Part shown: one piece after another, positions 25,401-31,759 of the stretch
Position numbering within the stretch: position 1 is the stretch's first letter
Layout: every line of letters begins with the position of its first letter
NCBI RefSeq assembly: GCF_001613245.1
Contig: NZ_BDBZ01000012.1
Coordinates: 140,628 to 204,627, forward strand
Length of the DNA stretch: 64,000 nucleotides
Reading direction: 5' to 3'
DNA from: Nocardia speluncae NBRC 108251
Lineage (GTDB): Bacteria; Actinomycetota; Actinomycetes; Mycobacteriales; Mycobacteriaceae
Notes under the pieces: generated by a model
The model's input: only the letters and a program-made list of their open reading frames with translations
What the model was told of the DNA's origin: nothing
Databases searched by the model: none
Position numbers and translations under genes: made by a program

Positions 25401-26523
25401 GCGACAGCAGGTGCAGCGACAGGAACAGCAGGTGGACTTGCTGCAATCCCTGCGTGATCAGCACACGACAGCGCCGGGCCGGGAAGAGGCACAGGCGCAT
25501 CTGGATCGGGAGCGCGAAGAGCTGAATCGCCGGCGGGAAGGCCTGGAACAGCAGCAGGAGCACACCGAGCGGTTGCGGCAACAGCGGCAGCGGGAACAGT
25601 GGCTGCAATCGCAGCTCGGCCTGCTGCGGGAAACTGCGGACCATGCCCCGGCCGGGGAGCGCCCGGAGATACAGGCGCAAGCGGATCGGTTACAGGGTGA
25701 GCTGGATGGGATACGGCAGGACCAGCGTGACCGGATGCCGCCGGCGCACCTGCGCTATGAACAGGAGCGGCAATGGGAGCGGGAGCAGCGGCAGACCGCG
25801 ATGGAAAATTTGCAGCAGCAGATCGATCACACGCTCCAGCAGCAGTGGAACAGCGTCCCGGCCGATCAGCGGGGAGCCGGCGACCGCACCCGGCCACCGG
25901 AGATGTGGCAGGTACTGGGATTACAGCGAGATTCGGTGGAGCACTACCAGGCCGCCCGGGCCTGGTTCAACGAGAATCGGGACCACCATTTCATCGGTGA
26001 GGGCAAGGATGTGCGCGGTAAACCGCGACCGCAGCGCTGGCCGATGAAGGTGCCCTATCCGATCCCCGAGTTCCGGGCACCGGATGTCGCGGGCGACGGC
26101 TGGCTGCCCGGAAATGCGGTACCGCCGGGTGTGGATCCGGGCGAGCAGCCGCCCGGCGACCCACCGGAGCCGCCGGTTGTCCACCCGGAGGCGAAGGTCG
26201 ACCCCGGGGCGACGATCGGGCCCGGCGCGCAGGTGGAGGCCGGTGCGGTCGTGGGTGCCGGTGTCCGGATCGGTGCCGGCGCCGTCGTTCATTCGGGCGC
26301 CTCGGTGGAGAACGACGCCGTCATCGGTGCCCGGTCCGTGCTCGAACACGGTTCGACGGTGCATCCGGGCGCCCGGGTCGGCGAAGGCGTGGTGGTGGGT
26401 GAGGGGGCGGTGATCCTGTCCGCAGCGGTGGTGCCGGACGGCACAGTGATCGCACCCGGAGAAGTGTTCGGCGGCGCGGACCCGGGGAGTTCCCCGGTCG
26501 ATGTGCCGTTCACGTTGAAATGA
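22468..26523 (+). CDS. Giant CpnT-like type VII substrate with coiled coil and C-terminal hexapeptide beta-helix
   Basis: 1351 residues from ATG 22468 (GGAG about 10 nt upstream). Residues 1-105 match the helical WXG100-like N-terminal domain of CpnT-type proteins (opening LPPELRWLGW, then WPDGDEDKAWEVAAAW). A hydrophobic segment lies at ~110-128, then an Ala/Gly-rich helical region to ~350. Residues ~364-711 are a Thr/Asn/Gly/Ser-rich low-complexity region with APNT repeats, ~727-907 a Pro-rich region (PPVPERSxLRPPPG repeats), and ~911-1127 a Gln/Arg/Glu-rich coiled coil. After a linker, ~1237-1345 carries about 15 hexapeptide units (IGPGAQ, VEAGAV, VGAGVR) of a left-handed beta-helix. There is no known toxin domain. 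Secretion by an ESX system is inferred. Confidence 0.82.
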   Translation: MSLYLPPELRWLGWIAGAQWPDGDEDKAWEVAAAWQEASEELLDLLAKIDAAEQATTEAYPEGDARTEMGARYDMLRSGDQSLEQLAISMQAQYGSAFDMGTELQAMKLTIIVTLCWLALEIAWAWLFPPTAPAVEAAAIASTRSYLKIIQDFVQKTIQNIARRAGAPNTKRHFWKELAKGNPGWPTAKGWGVYGARAAEGAIVPMAINGSIQAGQIADGKRRSFNGQEFGLSALGGAAGAVPAREFGRYLGEGIEKVAGKQLNNVAGRTANGMFIGAMADGFGAVFGNLATALAAGGDFSAFSNGPGWVGNFAQGALVGGARGASAFNSYVPKTTDGFTNMSAFRKDSWLRGNAWLFPRSEAGLFAGGSDNSSGNTTRGNTPDTNITAAPNTDIAPNADITTASNVNTTTAPNTVAAPNTEAAPNTEAAPNTDTTVAGNETAAIVDNMGTGNTAAVATGSTTTGDETIGTGGRGGSGVQNGGEIGQNFGAAASGSGYQHSAPGWSNTMPQSAWFQSAGETSNSGGNNFGAGFTGDTNRSPMFDAGFGPATTRHDGFGEVYPDPTGRAWDTERGNSVGPAVERSWDSGGNREAPVFRWPDSDVGSSIERPVSPLADSDAGSFIERPVSPLSEDGNDSSTSVVPGAHGLGVNSNVPAQPAPVSQQNLPGQQLTAPPGVSQQAAGTSSSAPHQSHQQLLPNSSQPVQRGGAGPLGLLTTSDESIAAARQQTPPQPLGRPPVGQEAPPVPERSTLRPPPGPEYGQGSPPPAPPGLPPPDGPAPSPPPNVPPVPERSPLRPPPGQQAVQGPPPPDGPAPSPPPNVPPVPERSPLRPPPGQQIVQGPPAPPDRPAPPVPERSPLRRPPVPQIGQGPPPPDRPAPPPPDPVGAQDGTRAPSPRPEPEPVAQPHRLQRGDRDEQIAHQRWLREQVVRMQQHEAELQAQAQRRRQLEELQSLHQHQDRHSPGERELQRQEGLENIARQQVQRQEQQVDLLQSLRDQHTTAPGREEAQAHLDREREELNRRREGLEQQQEHTERLRQQRQREQWLQSQLGLLRETADHAPAGERPEIQAQADRLQGELDGIRQDQRDRMPPAHLRYEQERQWEREQRQTAMENLQQQIDHTLQQQWNSVPADQRGAGDRTRPPEMWQVLGLQRDSVEHYQAARAWFNENRDHHFIGEGKDVRGKPRPQRWPMKVPYPIPEFRAPDVAGDGWLPGNAVPPGVDPGEQPPGDPPEPPVVHPEAKVDPGATIGPGAQVEAGAVVGAGVRIGAGAVVHSGASVENDAVIGARSVLEHGSTVHPGARVGEGVVVGEGAVILSAAVVPDGTVIAPGEVFGGADPGSSPVDVPFTLK
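24787..24978 (+). repeat. Tandem 105-bp repeat in the Pro-rich coding region
   Basis: 24787-24873 and 24892-24978 are identical over 87 bp at a 105-bp period (35 codons), and the similarity continues for another ~15 bp after a 2-base difference. It encodes two copies of DGPAPSPPPN followed by VPPVPERSPLRPPPGQQ. More degenerate copies flank it on both sides. The perfect DNA match implies a recent duplication or ongoing homogenisation. Confidence 0.85.
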
Positions 26524-26551
26524 TCCGGCGCGAGCCGGCGAGGAGGAGATC

Positions 26552-26872
26552 ATGGCGGATCGCGTAGAGGTGGATCCGGTGGCATTGGCCCATGCCGCGG
26601 ATCTGACCCAGGACCTGTCGGATTCGGTGCTGGGCGTCGGGAAACGGCTCCGTGACCGGCTGGGCGGGATCGAGAACGACTCGACCAACCAGCCGTGGGG
26701 TGACGATTCGATGGGCGAGAAGTTCATCAACGGTAAGGACAACGACGGCTACGGCACGTCGAAGCCGAACCTGCTGGACGGTGTCGACGGGATCGGTGGC
26801 ACGTTCGGTGCTTTCGCCGCCGGACAGCGCGATGCGGTCGATCAGCTGAACGAGATGGACAGCCAGTTCTGA
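26552..26872 (+). CDS. WXG100-like / ESX target protein
   Basis: 106 residues. It begins MADRVEVDPVALAHAADLTQ, the Val-Asp-Pro-x-x-Leu opening of ESX-related small proteins. In the centre it has NQPWGDDSMGEKF, where PWG takes the place of the WXG turn and the GxxF tail is typical of the family in Nocardia and mycobacteria. The C-terminal helix (AFAAGQRDAVDQLNEMDSQF) completes a two-helix hairpin. Such proteins dimerise and are exported by or chaperone export through type VII secretion systems. It lies 28 bp after the giant gene with a GAGGAGG-type ribosome site, so it is probably in the same transcript. Confidence 0.8.
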   Translation: MADRVEVDPVALAHAADLTQDLSDSVLGVGKRLRDRLGGIENDSTNQPWGDDSMGEKFINGKDNDGYGTSKPNLLDGVDGIGGTFGAFAAGQRDAVDQLNEMDSQF

Positions 26873-26895
26873 GTACCTGCAAGCTCGGGAAGCGC

Positions 26896-26930
26896 GCCGA
26901 ATTCGCGTGCACGCCACCGGGAATTCAACG
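26896..26930 (+). promoter_or_regulatory. GAATT-box element, copy B
   Basis: GAATTC at 26899-26904 and again at 26921-26926, with box starts 22 bp apart exactly as in copy A. The core at 26912-26928 is identical to copy A. It lies 80 bp before the YbaB-like start and just after the WXG100-like stop, which suggests a second promoter inside the cassette. Confidence 0.6.
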
Positions 26931-26955
26931 TGGTGCGGTGTAATCCGCAGGGATG

Positions 26956-26972
26956 CACTCCGATGTGGAGTG
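26956..26972 (+). promoter_or_regulatory. Hairpin in the leader of the YbaB-like gene
   Basis: Perfect 6-bp stem CACTCC (26956-26961) / GGAGTG (26967-26972), loop GATGT. It sits 35 bp before the GTG start, between copy B and the ribosome site. It may be a protein-binding dyad or an mRNA stem. Confidence 0.4.
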
Positions 26973-27007
26973 TCGCCTCCCGGACCGGAAGGGACTGAGG
27001 TAGCGCC

Positions 27008-27487
27008 GTGGTGAACGAACGCCTGCAAGAGGATATGGCGACGATGCTGTCCGGCCTGAGCCATCAGATGCGTGGTATCGCCGAAGTTCAGAGGAAGCGT
27101 TCGCTGCTCACCGCCACGGTTCTCGCCGAGGAGAAGCGGATCGAGGTGACGGTGAATGCCGACGGTGTGCTCATCGACACCAAGTTCGCCGACGACGTCC
27201 TGGACTTGACCATGGACGAGATCGCCGCGGCACTCACCGAGGCCGTGCAGGATGCGGCGGCCCAGGTGCAGCAGAAGGCGCGTGAGCTGATGGACCCGCT
27301 GCTGGCGCACCGCAACGCGATGCCGAAACTGTCCGAGATGGTCGAGGGGGCGCCGGATCTCGGTGGCCTGATTCCACAACCGCCCGCGACCCCGACGGTC
27401 GCGCCGGATTCACCCGACTGGCCGGGAAACCGGCCGGATGAAGCGGATGCCTCGGGCCCCCGGTCGGTGGTTGCGGACCGGGACTGA
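27008..27487 (+). CDS. YbaB/EbfC-family nucleoid-associated-like protein
   Basis: 159 residues from GTG 27008; a GTG at 27011 is equally possible. Residues ~1-110 have the YbaB layout: an N-terminal helix (MATMLSGLSHQMRGIAEVQ), a beta-sheet with VTVNADGVLIDTKF, and a C-terminal helix (DEIAAALTEAVQDAAAQVQQ). A Pro-rich, acidic 45-residue tail follows. Dimeric YbaB proteins bind DNA. In Nocardia and mycobacteria distant homologues recur in ESX-associated loci, as with EspL-type proteins that assist substrate stability. Here it lies between two predicted substrates, so either a DNA-binding or a secretion-accessory role is possible. Confidence 0.78.
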   Translation: MVNERLQEDMATMLSGLSHQMRGIAEVQRKRSLLTATVLAEEKRIEVTVNADGVLIDTKFADDVLDLTMDEIAAALTEAVQDAAAQVQQKARELMDPLLAHRNAMPKLSEMVEGAPDLGGLIPQPPATPTVAPDSPDWPGNRPDEADASGPRSVVADRD

Positions 27488-27578
27488 TGTTTCCCGCGCG
27501 AGGACGGGGCCCGGGGCGCCGCGCGATGCACAGCGGGTACGGGCGAGGCTGCACTTCCGATAGACAAAGGTGAACTCT

Positions 27579-30068
27579 ATGCCCCTCGATCCGGGACTCA
27601 TCACAGGTCTCACGAATCAGGTGACCGGCGGGACACTGCAGTTCGTACCGGGCGATGCGTTGAAAAGCGCGAAGGCCGCCACCGATCTCTACGACGATCT
27701 GCTGGGGATGGCGGATGCGGTCGGGCAGGTGGGTATCAACGATCTGGCCCCGTTCGGCACCCTCAACTCCGGTCGTGAGCTGGCCACGGTGTTCAGTAAG
27801 AAGGCGACTCGGCTCAGTACCGTCCTCAACGAGCATGCCGAGATCGTGCGGGAGATAGGTGATCTGTTCGTCGCCGCCGGTAAGGCGTTCGAGAACGCGG
27901 AAACGGATTCCTCGGATACCTTCAAGAGCCTCGGCGAGCTGACTTTTCCGGATGAGCCCCAGTCCTACAAGCCCAGTACCGACGGAACCGATCTGGGAGA
28001 CGGCTCCCCTTCGTGGGGGCGTATCTGGGATGATATCGATACCACCGAATTTCCCTCCACGATAAAGGATTTCCCGAACAAGGATCCGGGTTCCGTGGTG
28101 ACGGTCGAAGCCAAGGACTCGGTGACCTTCAAGGAGATGTACGACCTCGGGCAGGCCATTCAGGCCCAGCCGGTGATGGACGCCTCGGCTACCTGGAAGT
28201 CCTTCGGCAACGACCTCGATACGAAACTGTCCGTGTTCGTCGATGATATTGCGGCGCTGAATCGGTCCTGGGTCGGGTCGGGTGCCCAGGGCGCGGCCGA
28301 TGCGGTCACGTCGTATCAGGAGAACATGGGCCCGCTGTTCACCTCGATCCTCCAGGTCGGCAAACTGCTCGAGTACACGGCGAACTGGCTGCACTACACC
28401 AAGCAGGTCATGCCGCCGGATATGGACTCGAAATCCGGGTGCGATGACCTCACCGACAACTATCGTGACGCCCTCGAGAAGACCTACCTCACGGGTATGA
28501 AGAACACGGCGGAGAGTATGCCGCTGCTGGACGGCCCGGTCACCAAGGACGCAGGCAGCGGCAAGGGCGGAGATTCGGGTTCGGGCACGGATACTGGGTC
28601 CGGTAGTGGCGATGGTTCCGGTTCGGGCACGGACACCGGGTCCGGTAGTGGCGATGGTTCCGGTACGGACACCCAGACCGAATCGGGCGGTGGGAGCGGC
28701 GACGGCAGCGATACCGGCAGCGACTACCAGGACGGGTACGACGACGGCTACGAGCAAGGTTACGAAGACGCGCAGAACGCGCAGGACGAAAGCGGCTCGG
28801 GGGCCGGCGCCGGAGCGGGGTCCGATAGCGGGCCGGGCGGCAGCTCCGGTTCCGGCGGTCCGGCCGGTGGTGGTGTGGGATCCGGTTCCGGTGGGGCCGG
28901 TTCGTCCGGGCTGGGGGGATCACGTGCTGGGCCGGGGCCGGGCGGTTCCGGTTCGGGTCCGTCGTCGATCCCCAATTTGCCCGCAGGCCCCTCGAGCCCG
29001 ACGGGGGCCTCCGGGAAATCCGGTGGGGGCGGTTCTCGCGGCGACGGGGGCACCGGATCGCAGATTCCCTCGATACCCGAAATTCCCTCGGCCGAGGATT
29101 TCATGGGCGATTCTTCAGGATCAGGTCTCGGTGGTAACGGCAGCAGCCTCGGTCCCGGGCAGAGTGGTTACGGGTCGTCCGGGGGCGGCAAGATGCCGAA
29201 GAACCCCACCGCCGCCGATATTCTCAGCAAACTCACCGGCATTCCGGAGTCCCAGCTGCCGGAATCGCTGAAAAATCGCAAGATCACGGCGTCGGACGGT
29301 TCGGGCGACCCGAGTCTGGCCGATGCCCTGTCCGAACTCACCGGTATACCGCTCGGCGAAATGCCGGAAGAGCTGAAGAACACGCCGCTGTCGTCGCTGT
29401 ACGACGAGAATTCGCCGTACGGTTCGGCGAAAACGCTGTTCGGCAAGGATTCTTCGGCCGGTGACTTGCTCGAATCGGTGACGGGTGAGGGCGGTGCGGG
29501 CAGCAGCCGCGACTCCGGTGATTCGAGCACCGGCACCGGCGGATCCAGCGCCGCCGGCCAGGACCCGCTGGGTATCCTGTCCACTCTGCTCACCCAGGGC
29601 ATCCAGGCATTCACCCAGTTCGGCAATGGACTTCCCGGGATGGAAGAGCTCGCTCGCATGCTCGATCCGGCTCAGCTGCAACAGCATGTGCAGGGCATGC
29701 TGGATCCGGCGCGCGCGCAACTGGATCAGTTGGCCGGTGCGCTGGGCGGTGGTGGCGCGGGTGCCGGCGTGCCGGCGGGTTCCGTCACGCCGCCGCCGGC
29801 GCCCTACCCGGAGCCGCAGAGCTCGCAACTGTTCCCGCGGGCGGCACTGGCGGGGCCGGGGATGGACACCGCCGGCGGCTACCAGTCACCGGCGGGTTCG
29901 TCGCATCCGATGGGCGGTGCACCGATGGGCGGAGCGCCCGGGGCGGGCGCCGGTAGTGCCGGCGGTCAGAACAACGATTACAAGCCGGCGAAATATCTAC
30001 AGGGCCGGGAGAACCTGGATGAGGCTTGGGATGTCCCCGATCGGGTGAAACCGGTGATCGAGCCGTGA
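27579..30068 (+). CDS. WXG-domain, Gly/Ser/Asp-rich predicted ESX-secreted protein
   Basis: 829 residues from ATG 27579, which has AAAGG 8 nt upstream; GTG 27570 is in frame but poorer. Residues ~1-300 are largely helical with a WXG-type turn near 231 (NRSWVGSGAQGAADAV), so it resembles a PPE/EspB-like helical substrate domain. Residues ~325-520 are a Gly/Ser/Asp/Thr linker with a 42-bp tandem DNA repeat (about 28578-28661) and a DGYDDGYEQGYED motif. The C-terminal half has repeats around LSKLTGIPESQLPESLKN, a Gln/Ala-rich helix, and a conserved-looking end, LQGRENLDEAWDVP. GTGA overlap couples it to the first EspG gene. Confidence 0.8.
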   Translation: MPLDPGLITGLTNQVTGGTLQFVPGDALKSAKAATDLYDDLLGMADAVGQVGINDLAPFGTLNSGRELATVFSKKATRLSTVLNEHAEIVREIGDLFVAAGKAFENAETDSSDTFKSLGELTFPDEPQSYKPSTDGTDLGDGSPSWGRIWDDIDTTEFPSTIKDFPNKDPGSVVTVEAKDSVTFKEMYDLGQAIQAQPVMDASATWKSFGNDLDTKLSVFVDDIAALNRSWVGSGAQGAADAVTSYQENMGPLFTSILQVGKLLEYTANWLHYTKQVMPPDMDSKSGCDDLTDNYRDALEKTYLTGMKNTAESMPLLDGPVTKDAGSGKGGDSGSGTDTGSGSGDGSGSGTDTGSGSGDGSGTDTQTESGGGSGDGSDTGSDYQDGYDDGYEQGYEDAQNAQDESGSGAGAGAGSDSGPGGSSGSGGPAGGGVGSGSGGAGSSGLGGSRAGPGPGGSGSGPSSIPNLPAGPSSPTGASGKSGGGGSRGDGGTGSQIPSIPEIPSAEDFMGDSSGSGLGGNGSSLGPGQSGYGSSGGGKMPKNPTAADILSKLTGIPESQLPESLKNRKITASDGSGDPSLADALSELTGIPLGEMPEELKNTPLSSLYDENSPYGSAKTLFGKDSSAGDLLESVTGEGGAGSSRDSGDSSTGTGGSSAAGQDPLGILSTLLTQGIQAFTQFGNGLPGMEELARMLDPAQLQQHVQGMLDPARAQLDQLAGALGGGGAGAGVPAGSVTPPPAPYPEPQSSQLFPRAALAGPGMDTAGGYQSPAGSSHPMGGAPMGGAPGAGAGSAGGQNNDYKPAKYLQGRENLDEAWDVPDRVKPVIEP

Positions 30069-30868
30069 ACCGCAGCTGGGAGCTGACCGACCTGGAATTC
30101 AAGGTGCTGTGTGAGAAGCACGGCCAACCGCGCCTTCCCCGTCCCTTCACATTCACCAGCCGGATCCGGCCGGAGGACGACTACGAGATGGCGAAGTCGG
30201 ATATCCGCGGTCGGTTGCTGGTGGCCGATGCGGACCTGGACGAACTCGGCAAAGCGCTGGACAAGCCGGATGTCTACGTGGTCGCACAGGCCTGGACCGA
30301 CGGCGATTTCGAGAATCCGGCCGACCGGACCCGCCTGCTCGCGGTGCGCCGCGGCGCCCGCGGCTACCTGATCTCGCAACGGCCCGGGGAGACGCTGGCG
30401 CACAGTGGGGGATTCGACGCCATCACGTGCCATCCCGATTCCCTGGGCGATGCGGTGCTCGCCGGCCTGCCTTTTGCGGAATCCGGTCGGTTGCCGGATA
30501 TCCCGGTCCCACAGAGTTCGTCGGAGTGCGCGGGAGCGACCGGTTGTGTGCCGAGCGGTTCGATGGTGTCGGACAACAACGACCCCGAGGACGACGACAC
30601 CTATCGAGCCAGGGCCTTCTTCGACACCCCGGCCACCCGCAGCGGATATGTCCGGGTGTATCAGGGGCGCTCGAAATTCGGTCCGCGCGGCCGGATCGAT
30701 ATGGGCGTGTTGTGGCGTGACCTGCCGGCCGACGGCCGCTATGTGGTCCCCATGGATCACCCGGCGCCGGTGGCCGCGGGCTCGGGTACCGGCGAGATGG
30801 TGAAGTGGGTCGGCGAGCAGGTCGCATTCGTGATGTCGCGGTTGGAATGGAACCGGGAGCACGAGTGA
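30065..30868 (+). CDS. EspG-family ESX substrate chaperone, copy 1
   Basis: 267 residues from GTG 30065 (overlaps the previous stop, GTGA). It begins SWELTDLEFKVLCEKHG, the EspG opening, and contains FTFTSRIR near 37, RGYLISQRPGETLAHSGGF in the middle, and the C-terminal block RAFFDTPATRSGYVRVYQ then LWRDLPADGRYVVP. EspG proteins are cytosolic chaperones that bind the tip of PPE or related helical substrates and keep them soluble until delivery to the EccC ATPase. The likely client is the WXG-domain protein encoded immediately upstream. The acidic loop SDNNDPEDDDTYR is unlike copy 2. Confidence 0.85.
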   Translation: MNRSWELTDLEFKVLCEKHGQPRLPRPFTFTSRIRPEDDYEMAKSDIRGRLLVADADLDELGKALDKPDVYVVAQAWTDGDFENPADRTRLLAVRRGARGYLISQRPGETLAHSGGFDAITCHPDSLGDAVLAGLPFAESGRLPDIPVPQSSSECAGATGCVPSGSMVSDNNDPEDDDTYRARAFFDTPATRSGYVRVYQGRSKFGPRGRIDMGVLWRDLPADGRYVVPMDHPAPVAAGSGTGEMVKWVGEQVAFVMSRLEWNREHE

Positions 30869-31656
30869 CAGGCACGCCGAGCTGTCCGCACGATATCTTC
30901 GCCCGGGCACCGGTGGCCGCGCGCCGCTGGCTGTTCACCGATATCGAATTCAAGGTCCTCTGCGATGATTTCCGCCGCGGGAAGCTCCCCAAACCGTTCA
31001 CGTTCACGAGCCGGATCCGCTCGGCGGACGCCTACGCCGCCGCCCGGGAACATGCGCGCCGGGCACTGGAGGCCCGCGCGGACCCCGCGTTCGCGGAGAT
31101 GGCCGGCGCGATCGCGCGACCGGACGTGATCGTGGTGGCCCGCGGCTGGGACGAACGCGCCCCGCACGTGCCGCACGCGTGCACCTATGTGCACGCGGTC
31201 CGGCAGAGCTCGCGGGGGTACGTGCTCCGGCAGCGCATCGGTGAAACCACCGAGCACAGTAGAGGATTCGACGTCATCGAATGTCCTGTCGCGGAATTGG
31301 CCGCCGCTGTGGCCGGGCTGTTACCGGCCGCCGGCGCGGGCACCCGGCCCGGGTTCACACTGGGGCCCGGCTCGGAGCCGGGCATCGGTACCACTGTGGC
31401 GGACAGCAGGGCGTTCTTCGATACTCCTGCGACCGGCACCGGGTACCTGCGGGTGCTGCAGAGCCGGCTACATTTCCGGCTGCCGGGTATCGCTCAGACC
31501 TCCGCGCTCTGGCGGGACCTGCCGGGCGACGGGCGGTACCTGATCCGCTCGGAAGGGGCGCAGCCGACCGTCACCGGACTGGATTACCGGCAGTTGACCG
31601 GCTGGATCGACGGCTGGATCGGCGACATCGTGCACCGGCTGGACAGCGGCGAATGA
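30865..31656 (+). CDS. EspG-family ESX substrate chaperone, copy 2
   Basis: 263 residues from GTG 30865, which overlaps the copy 1 stop (GTGA). It is a paralogue of the preceding protein: both share LFTDIEFKVLC-like, FTFTSRIR, RAFFDTPAT, GYLRVLQSR-like and LWRDLPGDGRY blocks in the same order. It lacks the acidic loop of copy 1 and has a shorter middle. Two chaperones in a row suggest two clients (the giant protein and the WXG-domain protein) or a heterodimer. It is the last gene of the cassette; the 43-bp repeat begins 56 bp after its stop. Confidence 0.85.
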   Translation: MTGTPSCPHDIFARAPVAARRWLFTDIEFKVLCDDFRRGKLPKPFTFTSRIRSADAYAAAREHARRALEARADPAFAEMAGAIARPDVIVVARGWDERAPHVPHACTYVHAVRQSSRGYVLRQRIGETTEHSRGFDVIECPVAELAAAVAGLLPAAGAGTRPGFTLGPGSEPGIGTTVADSRAFFDTPATGTGYLRVLQSRLHFRLPGIAQTSALWRDLPGDGRYLIRSEGAQPTVTGLDYRQLTGWIDGWIGDIVHRLDSGE

Positions 31657-31711
31657 CCGACAGCCGGGACGTGCCGGGCCGGGACTGCCACCGCGACCGA
31701 GCGGACCCGAA

Positions 31712-31754
31712 CGGTATCGTCACCGATATTCGTAACCGTTTCGACGAAGAGGAT
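31712..31754 (+). repeat. 43-bp direct repeat, right copy
   Basis: Counterpart of 22212-22254 (40/43 matches), in the same orientation and 9500 bp away. It ends 5 bp before the GTG start of the crotonase gene, so it contains that gene's ribosome site (GAAGAGGA). The dyad TATCG-N4-CGATA is at 31715-31728. An outer AACGGT (31710-31715) / ACCGTT (31735-31740) pair extends the symmetry here. Confidence 0.85.
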
Positions 31755-31759
31755 GTGCT

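Noticed and set aside
24479..25897. 472-codon minus-strand frame rich in Ala/Pro
   Set aside because: Mirror of the Pro-rich and coiled-coil coding repeats of the giant protein.
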